Source of the DNA: Pontibacillus yanchengensis
Lineage (GTDB): Bacteria; Bacillota; Bacilli; Bacillales; BH030062
Assembly: GCF_009856295.1 (NCBI RefSeq)
Contig: NZ_WMEU01000008.1
Coordinates: 54,371-118,370 of the forward strand
Reading direction: 5' to 3'
Length of the DNA: 64,000 bases
Made by a program: the position numbers and the translations under genes. Under the pieces are notes generated by a model. It was given only the letters and a program-made list of their open reading frames with translations. It made no database searches and was not told the DNA's origin. This document shows positions 44,083-53,009 of the stretch, in pieces (within the stretch, counting starts at the first letter, position 1; each line of letters starts with the position of its first letter).

Positions 44083-46017
44083 TTAGATAGGAAATGTACT
44101 ATACATTCTACTTTGTATGATTTTCAATCTCTTTAGAGCATTGATTAATAATTCTTTCTCCCATGTTGCCAATCGACTAAACAAAATTATAGATGAAGAC
44201 GAAGACTCACTCGACAGATTATCCCATTTGTGCTTCATATAAATAGACATCACTTGTGAAAAAGCCTGAGAAACTTCCTTACCTTCTTCTTCAGTAATTA
44301 CATGTTGCTTCACAAGCTTTTCAAGTTTTTCAAATGTTGTTCCCTCCATAATTAAGTTAGACAGGGAAAGAATTTGCAAAGCATGATGAAAAGGAAACAA
44401 TACTTCTTTTTTTACATCCAATTGTTTTCGATTCAGTTTCAACATTGAACGAATCGGCTGTCCTAGATTAGGAATGGGGTTTTCTTTTTCAACTTGAGCA
44501 AGACGATGGAGCATAATATGAGAGCGTTCTATATTTTGTTGAATCAACGATAAAAACAATTGATGTACGCTTTGTGATCCATACACTTTTCGAAACGAGA
44601 AAAAATTTTGCGCTTTAAGCATCGCATCGTTTGTTGCTCTAATGGACCATCCTCGTAGCGTAGCGCTCCATTGAGATAGAGACCCCTGCCATTCTTCTTC
44701 ACTTGCCATCATTCCGCCCGGACAACGTTCATATCCAGCTTGCAATAAAAAGTTCGTAATTTCCTTACCTAGTTTATTAAAATATTCATCTATCATTTCC
44801 TTTTGGTCATCTTCCCCATCCTCATAAACAAGGAAGTGGTCTTGATCCGTCAACACAAATTGTTCCCCACGACCTGCGCTCCCCATCTGATACCACACAA
44901 ATGATGCAGGTGGCTTCCCTTCACCTTTTTCTTCTAGAGACTGAATAGCAAGTTCTACGGCTCGTCGTGCCAAACGGTCATACAACTGGGTGATCACATC
45001 GAGAATATGCGCAACTGGGACTTGGTCTTTCATCATAATAGATACAACTGTATAAATTTCATGTTTAACCTCATGTAAATTATGTTGGTTAAGCTGTTCC
45101 ACTTTGTGTATAGCCGAAAACATTTGATAATTCTTTTTGCGTAGTAAATCAGATAACGTAATCATTCCAACTACTTTTTGGTTATCATCCAAGACAGGGT
45201 AATGATGAACTCCATTTAAAATCAACCCAGATAGTGCCTGGTAATAATAATTGGATTTATGAATGGTAAGCGGAGAACGTGTCATTACATTTCGGATTGG
45301 TTCTTCAACAGATCGGCCTGTAGAAATGACACGACCAATCAAATCATTTTTAGTAACCAATCCTACAAGTTGATCAGAATTAACGACTACAACTGAACTT
45401 GCTTTGATAGAAGTCATCCGTTTTGCTGCTTCTTGAATAGATTGATGCTCTTCCACTGTAAGCACAGGAACGGTCATAATATCTTGTACTCGTCGAAGGA
45501 AAGGTTCACTTTCCCCAAACTGCTGCGCTAGTTTCACTTGTTCTGCTAACGAGACATAGACATCCTTTAAACGCGTAACCACCTCATGCAAGAAATACGT
45601 ACGAATTTCTTCTTTTTCCCATAGGACCTCCAACACAGCATAAGGAACAAAAAGTCCTACTACTGAATCTACGGCTCGAATTCCAACCATGTACGCATAC
45701 TCATCAAAAGAATGAGCTTCCAAAAATGTATGCAAGCTACCCAAACCGAGGATTTCCCCGGTTTGGACAACTTCTAGTACTTCCGAAAGCTCTTGTTCTT
45801 CCCCTGCGGCACAGACTTCTGCTGTACCATCTACCACTAGAAGAATTCCCTCTCTTCTTTTTTGAGCATCAGCAATCATTGTTCCTTGTTTATAAAGACG
45901 TTCTTGACAATTTTGATAAAGCTCTTCAAATTGTTCACTTGAGAGATGCTGAAATATAGGGTGTTCCTTCACTTTCTCTTTTACATGATAATCTTTAGGA
46001 GGAGTGTGATGAGTCAT
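44083..46017 (-). CDS. cNMP-binding / CBS / DUF294 putative nucleotidyltransferase
   Basis: A 644-residue cytoplasmic protein. Order: a cyclic-nucleotide-binding-like beta barrel (about 15-130, IFQHLSSEQFEELYQNCQ, GILLVVDGTAEV), two CBS domains (about 180-305, IMTVPVLTVEEHQSIQEAA; VMTRSPLTIHKS), a DUF294 nucleotidyltransferase-like domain (about 335-470, WYQMGSAGRGEQFVLTDQDH) and a helical DUF294 C-terminal domain. GSAGRGE and DQDH match the GlnD-type NTase pattern. I start at MTHHTPPKDY, inside the end of the symporter gene (23-nt overlap). It is proposed to couple nucleotide or energy signals to the acetate-type symporter; enzymatic activity is unproven. Confidence 0.87.
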   Translation of the reverse strand: MTHHTPPKDYHVKEKVKEHPIFQHLSSEQFEELYQNCQERLYKQGTMIADAQKRREGILLVVDGTAEVCAAGEEQELSEVLEVVQTGEILGLGSLHTFLEAHSFDEYAYMVGIRAVDSVVGLFVPYAVLEVLWEKEEIRTYFLHEVVTRLKDVYVSLAEQVKLAQQFGESEPFLRRVQDIMTVPVLTVEEHQSIQEAAKRMTSIKASSVVVVNSDQLVGLVTKNDLIGRVISTGRSVEEPIRNVMTRSPLTIHKSNYYYQALSGLILNGVHHYPVLDDNQKVVGMITLSDLLRKKNYQMFSAIHKVEQLNQHNLHEVKHEIYTVVSIMMKDQVPVAHILDVITQLYDRLARRAVELAIQSLEEKGEGKPPASFVWYQMGSAGRGEQFVLTDQDHFLVYEDGEDDQKEMIDEYFNKLGKEITNFLLQAGYERCPGGMMASEEEWQGSLSQWSATLRGWSIRATNDAMLKAQNFFSFRKVYGSQSVHQLFLSLIQQNIERSHIMLHRLAQVEKENPIPNLGQPIRSMLKLNRKQLDVKKEVLFPFHHALQILSLSNLIMEGTTFEKLEKLVKQHVITEEEGKEVSQAFSQVMSIYMKHKWDNLSSESSSSSIILFSRLATWEKELLINALKRLKIIQSRMYSTFPI

Positions 46018-47662
46018 CCATCCATACCTCACCATCTTTGTAGGTCATTTGTTCAGGATAACGTAAATCAATGACCTCTTCTTGAACTTGTTTAGATGGG
46101 GACTTCGTCGCTAGTGAAACCACGAGATTCGTCACAACCCCAGCGATAGCACCAAAGATTCCTGCCCCAGTATCAATAATTCCAAGGATCGTGAAGCCTC
46201 CATATTTCGCAGCAAAGATATATCCTAACGTAACGGATAAACCTACGACCATTCCTGCAATAACGCCTGGCCCATTCGCTCGTTTCCACCATACACCTAG
46301 TAACAATGCTGGGAAGAAGGAACCTGAGGCCAATGCAAACGCCCATGCTACAATCTGTGTAATCGCTCCAGGAGGATTTAATGCCACTAATCCTGCCACT
46401 ACTGTTGCAATAACAATCGACCAACGTCCAACAAGAAGTCTCTTTTTCTCACTTGCATGAGGGTTGATGGAACGATAGTAAATATCATGAGATAAAGCTG
46501 CAGATATCGCAATCATTAATCCACCTGCTGTAGAAAGAGCAGCCGCCATGGCCCCTGCTGCCATGAGCCCAATGACCAATATGCCTAAATTGGCAATCTC
46601 TGGTGTGGCCATTACTACAATGTCATTACTGATGACGATTTCGGACCACTGAAGGACACCATCTCCACTCTTATCTGCTACGGAAAGTTTCCCTGTATCT
46701 ACCCATGATCTCGTCCATGCTGGAAGATTATCAATGGATGATCCAGCTACTCTATCCATTAAAATAAAACGAGAAAACGCTGCGTAAGCCGGAGCTGACA
46801 AATAAAGAAGTCCAATAAACAACAGTGCCCAGGCCCCGCTCCAGCGTGCTGCTTTCATCGTTGCAACGGTATAGAAACGTACAATAACGTGTGGCAAACC
46901 TGCTGTACCAGCCATTAATGTAAACATTAGCGCAAGGAACTGCCATTTGGTATTTTCAGTGAATGGGATAACATATTCCGTAATCCCTAATTCCTGGTCC
47001 ATTGCCTTCATTTCATTAACGATTTCACCATAAGATATCCAAGGAATTGGATTGTTGGTTAGCTGCATTGCCATAAAGATAACAGGAATTAAATAAGCAA
47101 TAATCAATACAACATATTGAGCTACCTGCGTCCATGTAATCCCTTTCATACCACCCATTGCTGAGTAAAAGGCAATGAGCACAACACCGATTAGTGTTCC
47201 AACAGATGCATTTACTTCAAGTAAACGCCCAATAACAACGCCAGATCCAGACAACTGACCAACAGAATAAGTAAAACTAATAATAATCGTTGCAATAGCA
47301 GCTATTAATCTAGCTGTATTACTTTGATATCGGTCTCCGATGAATTCTGGAACCGTGTAACGTCCATATTTTCGTAGTTGTGGTGCGAATAAAAACGTTA
47401 ATAACAGATAACCTCCTGTCCACCCCATAATATAGGCGAGACCATCATAGCCAAGCAACATGACGGTACCTGCTAATCCAATGAATGAAGCGGCACTCAT
47501 CCAGTCGGCACCTATCGCCATCCCATTGAATACAGGTGGTACTCCACGCCCTGCCACATAAAAATCTGAGGTTACCTTCGCTTTGTTATAAATCGCAATC
47601 CCTATGTATAATCCAAACGTAGCAACAATCAGAGCAAACGAAACTAAAAACTGTGCATCCAT
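45995..47662 (-). CDS. Sodium:solute symporter (SSS family, acetate/carboxylate type)
   Basis: A 555-residue SSS (solute:sodium symporter) protein with about 13 membrane segments. Family landmarks include FYVAGRGVPPVFNGMAIGAD, SAASFIGLAG and LMVATAGLPHVIVRFYT-like sequence (LMAGTAGLPHVIVRFYTV). The subgroup with a DUF4212 partner and a DUF294 partner is related to acetate/short-chain carboxylate uptake. Residues about 275-345 contain a periplasmic loop with DKSGDGVLQWSEIVIS. It starts 41 bp after the DUF4212 gene. A consensus cre site upstream of the operon predicts CcpA repression. Confidence 0.92.
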   Translation of the reverse strand: MDAQFLVSFALIVATFGLYIGIAIYNKAKVTSDFYVAGRGVPPVFNGMAIGADWMSAASFIGLAGTVMLLGYDGLAYIMGWTGGYLLLTFLFAPQLRKYGRYTVPEFIGDRYQSNTARLIAAIATIIISFTYSVGQLSGSGVVIGRLLEVNASVGTLIGVVLIAFYSAMGGMKGITWTQVAQYVVLIIAYLIPVIFMAMQLTNNPIPWISYGEIVNEMKAMDQELGITEYVIPFTENTKWQFLALMFTLMAGTAGLPHVIVRFYTVATMKAARWSGAWALLFIGLLYLSAPAYAAFSRFILMDRVAGSSIDNLPAWTRSWVDTGKLSVADKSGDGVLQWSEIVISNDIVVMATPEIANLGILVIGLMAAGAMAAALSTAGGLMIAISAALSHDIYYRSINPHASEKKRLLVGRWSIVIATVVAGLVALNPPGAITQIVAWAFALASGSFFPALLLGVWWKRANGPGVIAGMVVGLSVTLGYIFAAKYGGFTILGIIDTGAGIFGAIAGVVTNLVVSLATKSPSKQVQEEVIDLRYPEQMTYKDGEVWMDDSSHSS

Positions 47663-47703
47663 TGTTTACCTCCTCAACAATCTTTTTTGTTATAGCTTTT
47701 CAT

Positions 47704-48006
47704 TTAATGATCTAGATGTTTGCCTGCACTGATTGTTTCATTCATCTTGTCATCAATACCGAACCTCTGATCGATTTTATCGCTCACTACCGCATTCACA
47801 AATAAAAGAATAATAAACACTACTATTGCTCCTTGAGCTCCCATGAAATAATGAAGAGGCATTCCCATGAATGAAATATTGGATAATGGTTCAGCAAGCA
47901 ATACAACCCCATAAGACACGATAAACCAAATAATGAGGTAAATAATGATTGCGGTATTTCTTGCACGAAAATAATTTTCTGCTACCTTTTTATCAATTTT
48001 TTTCAC
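47704..48006 (-). CDS. DUF4212 small subunit of sodium/solute symporter
   Basis: A 100-residue membrane protein with two segments (about 17-38 and 55-75): YLIIWFIVSYGVVLLAEPLS and MPLHYFMGAQGAIVVFIILL, followed by a charged C-terminus. The pattern is that of the DUF4212 small partner that precedes SSS symporters in many bacteria. It starts with GTG behind AGGGAGGAAAG. It lies between the 61-residue membrane gene and the symporter. Confidence 0.9.
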   Translation of the reverse strand: MKKIDKKVAENYFRARNTAIIIYLIIWFIVSYGVVLLAEPLSNISFMGMPLHYFMGAQGAIVVFIILLFVNAVVSDKIDQRFGIDDKMNETISAGKHLDH

Positions 48007-48020
48007 GTTGCTTTCCTCCC

Positions 48021-48206
48021 TTATCCTCGTAAATTAAAGATAAATTGAACTGTTTCCCAGAATGGAAGTGGAACCATTGCAATTTTCACAAACATAAAAG
48101 CTAGAATCGATGCAAATGGAACAACCAACCACAACGGCCTCTTATTTTTCAAAGCAAACACTACCGATAAAATGGTTACCAGAGCAAACCCGATAATCCA
48201 CAACAT
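48021..48206 (-). CDS. Small membrane protein at the head of the symporter operon
   Basis: A 61-residue protein with two hydrophobic segments (about 3-21 and 25-45: WLVVPFASILAFMFVKIAMV), then QFIFNLRG. I place the start at ATGTTGTGG behind GGGAGGAG; two earlier in-frame starts lie within or too near that site. It is 14 bp from the DUF4212 gene and just downstream of a cre site. Unknown family; probably an accessory membrane peptide of the symporter. Confidence 0.75.
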   Translation of the reverse strand: MLWIIGFALVTILSVVFALKNKRPLWLVVPFASILAFMFVKIAMVPLPFWETVQFIFNLRG

Positions 48207-48225
48207 CCACATCACTCCTCCCTTT

Positions 48226-48241
48226 TTGAAAGCGCTACCAA
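48226..48241. promoter_or_regulatory. CcpA catabolite-responsive element (cre)
   Basis: TTGAAAGCGCTACCAA fits the cre consensus WTGnAAnCGnWWnCAW at every specified position. It lies 20 bp upstream of the first codon of the symporter operon, overlapping the likely transcription start zone, which favours repression on preferred sugars. Confidence 0.88.
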
Positions 48242-48410
48242 AAGCATGAAAATTTTTTTGATGCCAATATCATCTCCTTCCATTTATTTTTTGAATATTC
48301 GTTTTATTGTTATTATTCTAAAAGTTAGTAGTAAATGTCAACTATTTGATAAAACTTTTTGAAATTAATTTGTTTTATTATTAACGGAGTGAAGGATTCT
48401 CTCTTCGTTT

Positions 48411-48472
48411 TGGCGCCAGACCCCTGTGCCGTGCTAATGCGGTAGTGTGGCATTGGGTGGTAACGCAAATAC
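48411..48472. repeat. Half REP-like sequence
   Basis: GGCGCCAGACCCC is followed by a degraded right arm (GTGTGGCATTGGGTGGTAACGC). It resembles the palindrome at 43305 and may be a decayed copy. Confidence 0.4.
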
Positions 48473-48473
48473 A

Positions 48474-48505
48474 AAAAAGCACCTCTCCCGTTCAGGAGAG
48501 GTGCT
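48474..48505 (-). terminator. ilvD terminator
   Basis: AAGCACCTCTCC pairs with GGAGAGGTGCTT, followed on the complementary strand by TTTTTTG, just after the ilvD stop. Confidence 0.92.
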
Positions 48506-48512
48506 TGCGTCT

Positions 48513-50210
48513 TTATTCATCTAAATCCAAATCCGTTACTGCTCCTTTTGCTGAGGAGGAAACTAGTTTAGCATATTTGGCTAGTGCGCCTGTTTTGTAT
48601 TTCAAGGCTGGTTTCTTCCATTCTTTCACACGTCGTTCGTATTCTTCCTCTGAGACCTCAAAGTTGATTTGCTGGGTTTCACTATCAATGACGACGGTAT
48701 CTCCATTTGCTAGATAAGCAATGGGGCCACCTGCTTGCGCTTCGGGTGCTACGTGTCCGATTACGAATCCGTGAGACCCACCTGAGAATCGTCCATCTGT
48801 AATAAGGGCAACTTTTCCGCCTAATCCTTTTCCTACAATCATCGCGGTAATGGAAAGCATTTCTGGCATGCCAGGTCCACCTTTTGGTCCAACATGACGA
48901 ATGACTAGTACATCGCCCTCTTTGATTTCGTTATCCATGATAGCTTGTGTCGCATCCGCTTCACTATCATATACTTTAGCCGTACCTTCAAAGCGACTGA
49001 TTGTTTGGCCTGACATTTTAGCTACAGCCCCTTCAGGCGCTAAATTCCCTTTTAACAGCACAAGTGGTCCAGAATCCTTGATTGGTTGATCTAAAGGACG
49101 AATAACTTCTTGATCTTCATGTAATGAAGGTACAACTTGTAGATTTTCTGCAATTGTTTTACCCGTTACGGTTAAGCAATCTCCATGTAACAAGTCATTC
49201 TCTAGTAGAAGCTTCATTACGCCAGGGACGCCCCCAATTTCATAAAGGTCTTGCATAACATATTTACCGCTCGGTTTTAAGTTTGCGATATGTGGTACAC
49301 GTTTACGTACTTCTTCAAAATCATCCACCGTAAAATCAACGCCTGCTGAATGAGCCATCGCTGTTAGGTGAAGTAACGCATTTGTAGAACCACCTAGTGC
49401 CATAACAACTGTAACGGCGTTTTCGAATGCTTTTTTCGTCATAATGTCGCGCGGATAAATTTCTTTTTCCAATAAGTTTAGCACCATTTCGCCGGCTTGA
49501 CGACATTCTGTTTCTTTATAATTATTTACAGCTGGAGTGGATGATGAACCAGGAATACTCATACCTAATGCTTCAACGGCTGCTGCCATTGTGTTTGCTG
49601 TGTACATCCCACCACAAGCTCCAGCTCCTGGGCATGCATTACATTCTACTTGGTGTAGCTCTTCGTCATTGATTGTGCCTTGGTGATACTGACCAACAGC
49701 TTCAAAAGAGGAAACGATATCAATATCTTCTCCATTTAATTTTCCAGGTTGAATGGTCCCACCATACACATATACAGAAGGAATGTTCATACGGGCTAAT
49801 GACATAACACAGCCTGGTGTTGTTTTGTCACATCCACCTATAGCTACAACCCCATCTAAACGTTCCGCATTTGATACAGTTTCAATGGAATCGGCAATGA
49901 TTTCGCGACTAGGTAAGGAATAATGCATTCCTTCATGCCCCATTGCAATTCCATCTGAAACAGTAATCGTATTAAAAATCATAGGAGCTCCGCCGCTATT
50001 ACCGGCTCCTTCTTTTGCTTGTCTAGCAAGTCCGTCTATATGGATATTACATGGTGTTACCTCACTCCATGTGCTTGCAATACCGATCATTGGCTTCTTA
50101 AAATCTTCATCTTCAAATCCAACCGCTCTCAACATGGAACGGTTCGGAACGCGATTCGCACCTTCGCTAATCACTTTACTGCGGATACGTAGATCTTTGT
50201 TATTTTCCAT
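48513..50210 (-). CDS. ilvD: Dihydroxy-acid dehydratase IlvD
   Basis: A 565-residue Fe-S dehydratase of branched-chain amino acid synthesis (dihydroxyisovalerate to ketoisovalerate and the isoleucine equivalent). Cluster cysteines are visible in [18 protein letters not shown] and [32 protein letters not shown] near the C-terminus is typical. I start at [11 protein letters not shown], 8 nt after AAGGAAGG, because an in-frame ATG three codons earlier abuts that site. It is alone rather than in an ilv-leu operon, and no T-box leader is present. Confidence 0.97.
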   Translation of the reverse strand: MENNKDLRIRSKVISEGANRVPNRSMLRAVGFEDEDFKKPMIGIASTWSEVTPCNIHIDGLARQAKEGAGNSGGAPMIFNTITVSDGIAMGHEGMHYSLPSREIIADSIETVSNAERLDGVVAIGGCDKTTPGCVMSLARMNIPSVYVYGGTIQPGKLNGEDIDIVSSFEAVGQYHQGTINDEELHQVECNACPGAGACGGMYTANTMAAAVEALGMSIPGSSSTPAVNNYKETECRQAGEMVLNLLEKEIYPRDIMTKKAFENAVTVVMALGGSTNALLHLTAMAHSAGVDFTVDDFEEVRKRVPHIANLKPSGKYVMQDLYEIGGVPGVMKLLLENDLLHGDCLTVTGKTIAENLQVVPSLHEDQEVIRPLDQPIKDSGPLVLLKGNLAPEGAVAKMSGQTISRFEGTAKVYDSEADATQAIMDNEIKEGDVLVIRHVGPKGGPGMPEMLSITAMIVGKGLGGKVALITDGRFSGGSHGFVIGHVAPEAQAGGPIAYLANGDTVVIDSETQQINFEVSEEEYERRVKEWKKPALKYKTGALAKYAKLVSSSAKGAVTDLDLDE

Positions 50211-50367
50211 ATGCTTCATCCTTCCTTACTAGATACATATCATATACGTTTTCAATATCTATTAAAAATTTTAGATTATTTACTATAATACTAATCTCTA
50301 TCTTGTTTATCAACAGAATTCTCAGAATATATCTGTTATTCAGAAAAGGAATTCTATTCTTCGCTAA

Positions 50368-51555
50368 TTAGCTAATATCCATTTGATTTTTGTATGCCTC
50401 AAATCTATTTAATGCTTCTTTAAGTTGCTCTTCTGAATTAACCAATCCAATCCGAACAAACCCTTCCCCATAATCACCAAAGCCTATACCAGGTGCTACA
50501 ACCATGCGCGCTTTATCGATTAGATCGTCCGCGAAAGACTCAGACGTGAATCCTTCAGGCACACGCATCCACATAAAAAATGACCCTTTTGGTGGAGCAA
50601 TATGCCAACCCTGCTCTTGCAAACCTTCCACTAAGATATCTCTTCGCTTCTCATACATAGCAACTAAATCCTCTACACATTGTTGAGAATCCAAAAGGGC
50701 AGTCGCTGTTGCTTCTTGAACCGCTCCAAATAGACTAACAAATTGGTGATCTTGAATAAGCTCCAACGCTTGAATAACACTAGGATTGCCCACAGCAAAA
50801 GCCACACGCCAACCTGCCATATTAAATGTTTTCGACATGGTGTACATCTCGACACCAACATCTTTTGCTCCCGGTACTTGCATAAAGCTGAGTGGTTTTT
50901 CACCATCAAACCCAATCGCACCATAGGCAAAATCATGGACAACACAAATATCATTGGCTTCTGCTAACTCCACCGTCTTGTCAAAAAAGGCTCGATCAGC
51001 AACAGCCGACGTGGGATTATTAGGGTAGTTTAAGAACATTAATTTGGCACGCTCTAGCGTTTCTTGATCAAGTTGCGTATAGTCAGGCAGAAAATCATTC
51101 TCTTCTAGTAAAGGCATTGTTTTCATCTCAGCATTGGCAAGGGCCACTCCTGACCAATAATCTGGATAACCAGGGTCAGGCATAAGCGCCAAGTCCCCTT
51201 CGTTTAGGAAACACTGACTAACCTCAACGAGTCCCGTTTTACTACCAAACATAATGGCCACTTCAGATTCCGGATCAAGATCTACGTCATATTCTCTCTT
51301 ATAAAAGGTCGCCACAGCTTCTTTTAAAAAATCAAAACCTTGAAAGGGTGAGTATTTATGATATTCCGGCTTTTCAGCAGCTTGCTGGAGAGATTGAACA
51401 ATATGTTCAGGAGTTGGCTGATCTGGGTTTCCTTGTCCTAAATTAATCATTTCTGGCCCTTCTAGTTGCTTCGCTTCATTCACTTTTTTGACAAGCTTTG
51501 CGAAGAATTGCTCTGGTAAACGTTGAATTGCATCTGATTGCTTAAATTCTTTCAT
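50368..51555 (-). CDS. mtnE: MtnE-like class I/II PLP aminotransferase
   Basis: A 395-residue PLP aminotransferase closely resembling B. subtilis YkrV/MtnE: MINLGQGNPDQPTPEHIVQ, DPGYPDYWSGVALANAEMK, LNYPNNPTSAVADRAFFD, CVVHDFAYGAIGFDG, and the PLP lysine in YTMSKTFNMAGWRVAFAVG. MtnE transaminates ketomethylthiobutyrate to methionine in the salvage pathway. No other mtn gene and no S-box leader lies here, so a broader amino-acid specificity is possible. The ATG has GGGAGGCA upstream. Confidence 0.85.
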   Translation of the reverse strand: MKEFKQSDAIQRLPEQFFAKLVKKVNEAKQLEGPEMINLGQGNPDQPTPEHIVQSLQQAAEKPEYHKYSPFQGFDFLKEAVATFYKREYDVDLDPESEVAIMFGSKTGLVEVSQCFLNEGDLALMPDPGYPDYWSGVALANAEMKTMPLLEENDFLPDYTQLDQETLERAKLMFLNYPNNPTSAVADRAFFDKTVELAEANDICVVHDFAYGAIGFDGEKPLSFMQVPGAKDVGVEMYTMSKTFNMAGWRVAFAVGNPSVIQALELIQDHQFVSLFGAVQEATATALLDSQQCVEDLVAMYEKRRDILVEGLQEQGWHIAPPKGSFFMWMRVPEGFTSESFADDLIDKARMVVAPGIGFGDYGEGFVRIGLVNSEEQLKEALNRFEAYKNQMDIS

Positions 51556-51786
51556 AATAGCTGTGCCTCCCTCGGTAAGTATAGAAACATTTTTTCTGAT
51601 GTTTTTGAAAAGTCTAATAATTGATAATATATGTAGTTCTTACTTTTGTAAAGAGGAATGAATTCGATATTTGATATTGTGCAAATTACTTAGGGAAATG
51701 TGACCAATGCATTCTTTAAATAGAAAATATTTACACAAAATTGGTTGAATTTACTACAGTCTTCTATAAAGTAAAACATAAGGGGG

Positions 51787-52144
51787 TTGTATAAAATTCA
51801 TACAGTCCTTTCATTTGTTGAAAAGGGGAGAATCATTTGGAGAAGCTGATTACCCAACACCTCCGGAGATTGATAACCACATCATGCACGCTCGTTTTCA
51901 AAAAGAAGAGCTTCTACTTTGTTCTCCGATTCCTTCCTAGACCACAACGTAACCGTAGGAAACAATATCTCTTTAGCGCTTGAATTAGAAACAGAAGAAG
52001 AAATTAAAATGTACTATAATCCTACAAGAAAACGACACGGTACATATGGAATCACAAGACACCTTCTGGGGAGCAACGTTTGCAAAAGTTCAGGATCCGT
52101 TCGGCATCATTTGGGATCTTAACTATCAAAAGAGTGGGTCGTAA
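51787..52144 (+). pseudogene. Degenerate VOC/PhnB-family (glyoxalase-like) gene
   Basis: Fragments of a PhnB-type protein appear in order in different frames: a possible start LYKIHTVLSF, then GEADYPTPPEIDNHIMHARF, FSDSFLDHNVTVGNNISLAL, ELETEEEIKMYYN and finally QDTFWGATFAKVQDPFG with a stop at 52142. The segment between the start and GEADY is missing and at least three frameshifts occur. The terminator at 52158 still follows. I consider it a recent pseudogene. Confidence 0.8.
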
Positions 52145-52157
52145 GTTATATGATCTG

Positions 52158-52187
52158 AACAGACTTGCTATAGCAAGTCTGTTTTTA
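52158..52187 (+). terminator. Terminator after the VOC pseudogene
   Basis: AACAGACTTGCTATAGCAAGTCTGTT is a nearly perfect palindrome followed by TTTTATTTTTT. Confidence 0.88.
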
Positions 52188-52396
52188 TTTTTTATAGAAA
52201 GTATATTATCCCCTTTTTCTTCAAACTTGTACCCCTCCCTTCTCGACAGCATCTATATCACTAAAAATCCAATTATTATAAATCTTATTATAAATCTATC
52301 ATTTGTCTTTGCTCGTATATTTATTGTCGCAGCGTACTCTCTTCTATAAAATTCTTGGAGTGGTATATTAATCTCGAAAATTTTTACATAAACTCA

Positions 52397-52421
52397 GGAA
52401 CCATTTTAGAAAACATGCGTC
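52397..52421 (+). promoter_or_regulatory. ECF-type promoter of the sigma/anti-sigma operon
   Basis: GGAACC (52397-52402), a 15-bp spacer and CGTC (52418-52421) match the -35/-10 plan of ECF sigma promoters (GAAC/CGTC). It lies 30 bp upstream of the sigma gene start, which predicts autoregulation. The assignment to this very sigma factor is inferred. Confidence 0.75.
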
Positions 52422-52451
52422 AAATCAATGCATAGGAGGAGAGTGATAAGG

Positions 52452-53009
52452 ATGGAGATAAGTTCCCAGAAGCTGCAAAACATTATACAAGATGAGAGAG
52501 TAAAAGAAACCTTCATAGAACAATTGATCAAAGAATATCACCAATCCATCACGAAATTAGCGTACACATATGTTAAAGATCAGCCACTTGCTGAAGAAGT
52601 AACCCAAGATGTGTTTTTAACATGCTTTCATAAGATTGAATTGTTTCGAAATGATTCTTCTATTAAGACATGGTTATATCGAATCACAATTAATAAATGT
52701 AAAGATCAATTACGGAAACGGAAATTCATTGACCTTCTCATGTTCCAACCTGATCGAAACAATCAAGAAGTAATAGAAACGCATCACCCAGAATCCATAG
52801 TCACTGCTAATTATGAATACAAAGCACTTTCAGAAAGTGTATTGTCCCTACCTACGAAGTTTAAGGAAGTCATCTACATGCATTACTATGAAGAAATGAA
52901 AATAAAAGAAATTAGTCAGGTCTTATCTATCAAGATTAACACGGTAAAAACACGATTAAATCGTGGTCGAAACATGCTAAAAGAAAAGTATGAGGAGGCA
53001 ATCAAATGA
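52452..53009 (+). CDS. ECF-family RNA polymerase sigma factor
   Basis: A 185-residue sigma-70 family protein with region 2 (about 20-90: YHQSITKLAYTYVKDQPLAEEVTQDVFLTCFHKIELFR) and region 4 (about 120-180: LPTKFKEVIYMHYYEEMKIKEISQVLSIKINTVKTRLNRGR). The start at MEISSQKLQ follows AGGAGGAGAG; an earlier in-frame start overlaps that site. The stop overlaps the next gene by 4 bp (ATGA). The unknown signal is likely perceived by the membrane protein encoded downstream. Confidence 0.92.
   Translation: MEISSQKLQNIIQDERVKETFIEQLIKEYHQSITKLAYTYVKDQPLAEEVTQDVFLTCFHKIELFRNDSSIKTWLYRITINKCKDQLRKRKFIDLLMFQPDRNNQEVIETHHPESIVTANYEYKALSESVLSLPTKFKEVIYMHYYEEMKIKEISQVLSIKINTVKTRLNRGRNMLKEKYEEAIK

Noticed and set aside
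50211..50367. T-box or S-box leaders before ilvD and the MtnE-like gene
   Set aside because: Neither the T-box core nor the S-box GGCGGAGGGA-type core is present upstream of these genes (also checked 51556-51786).
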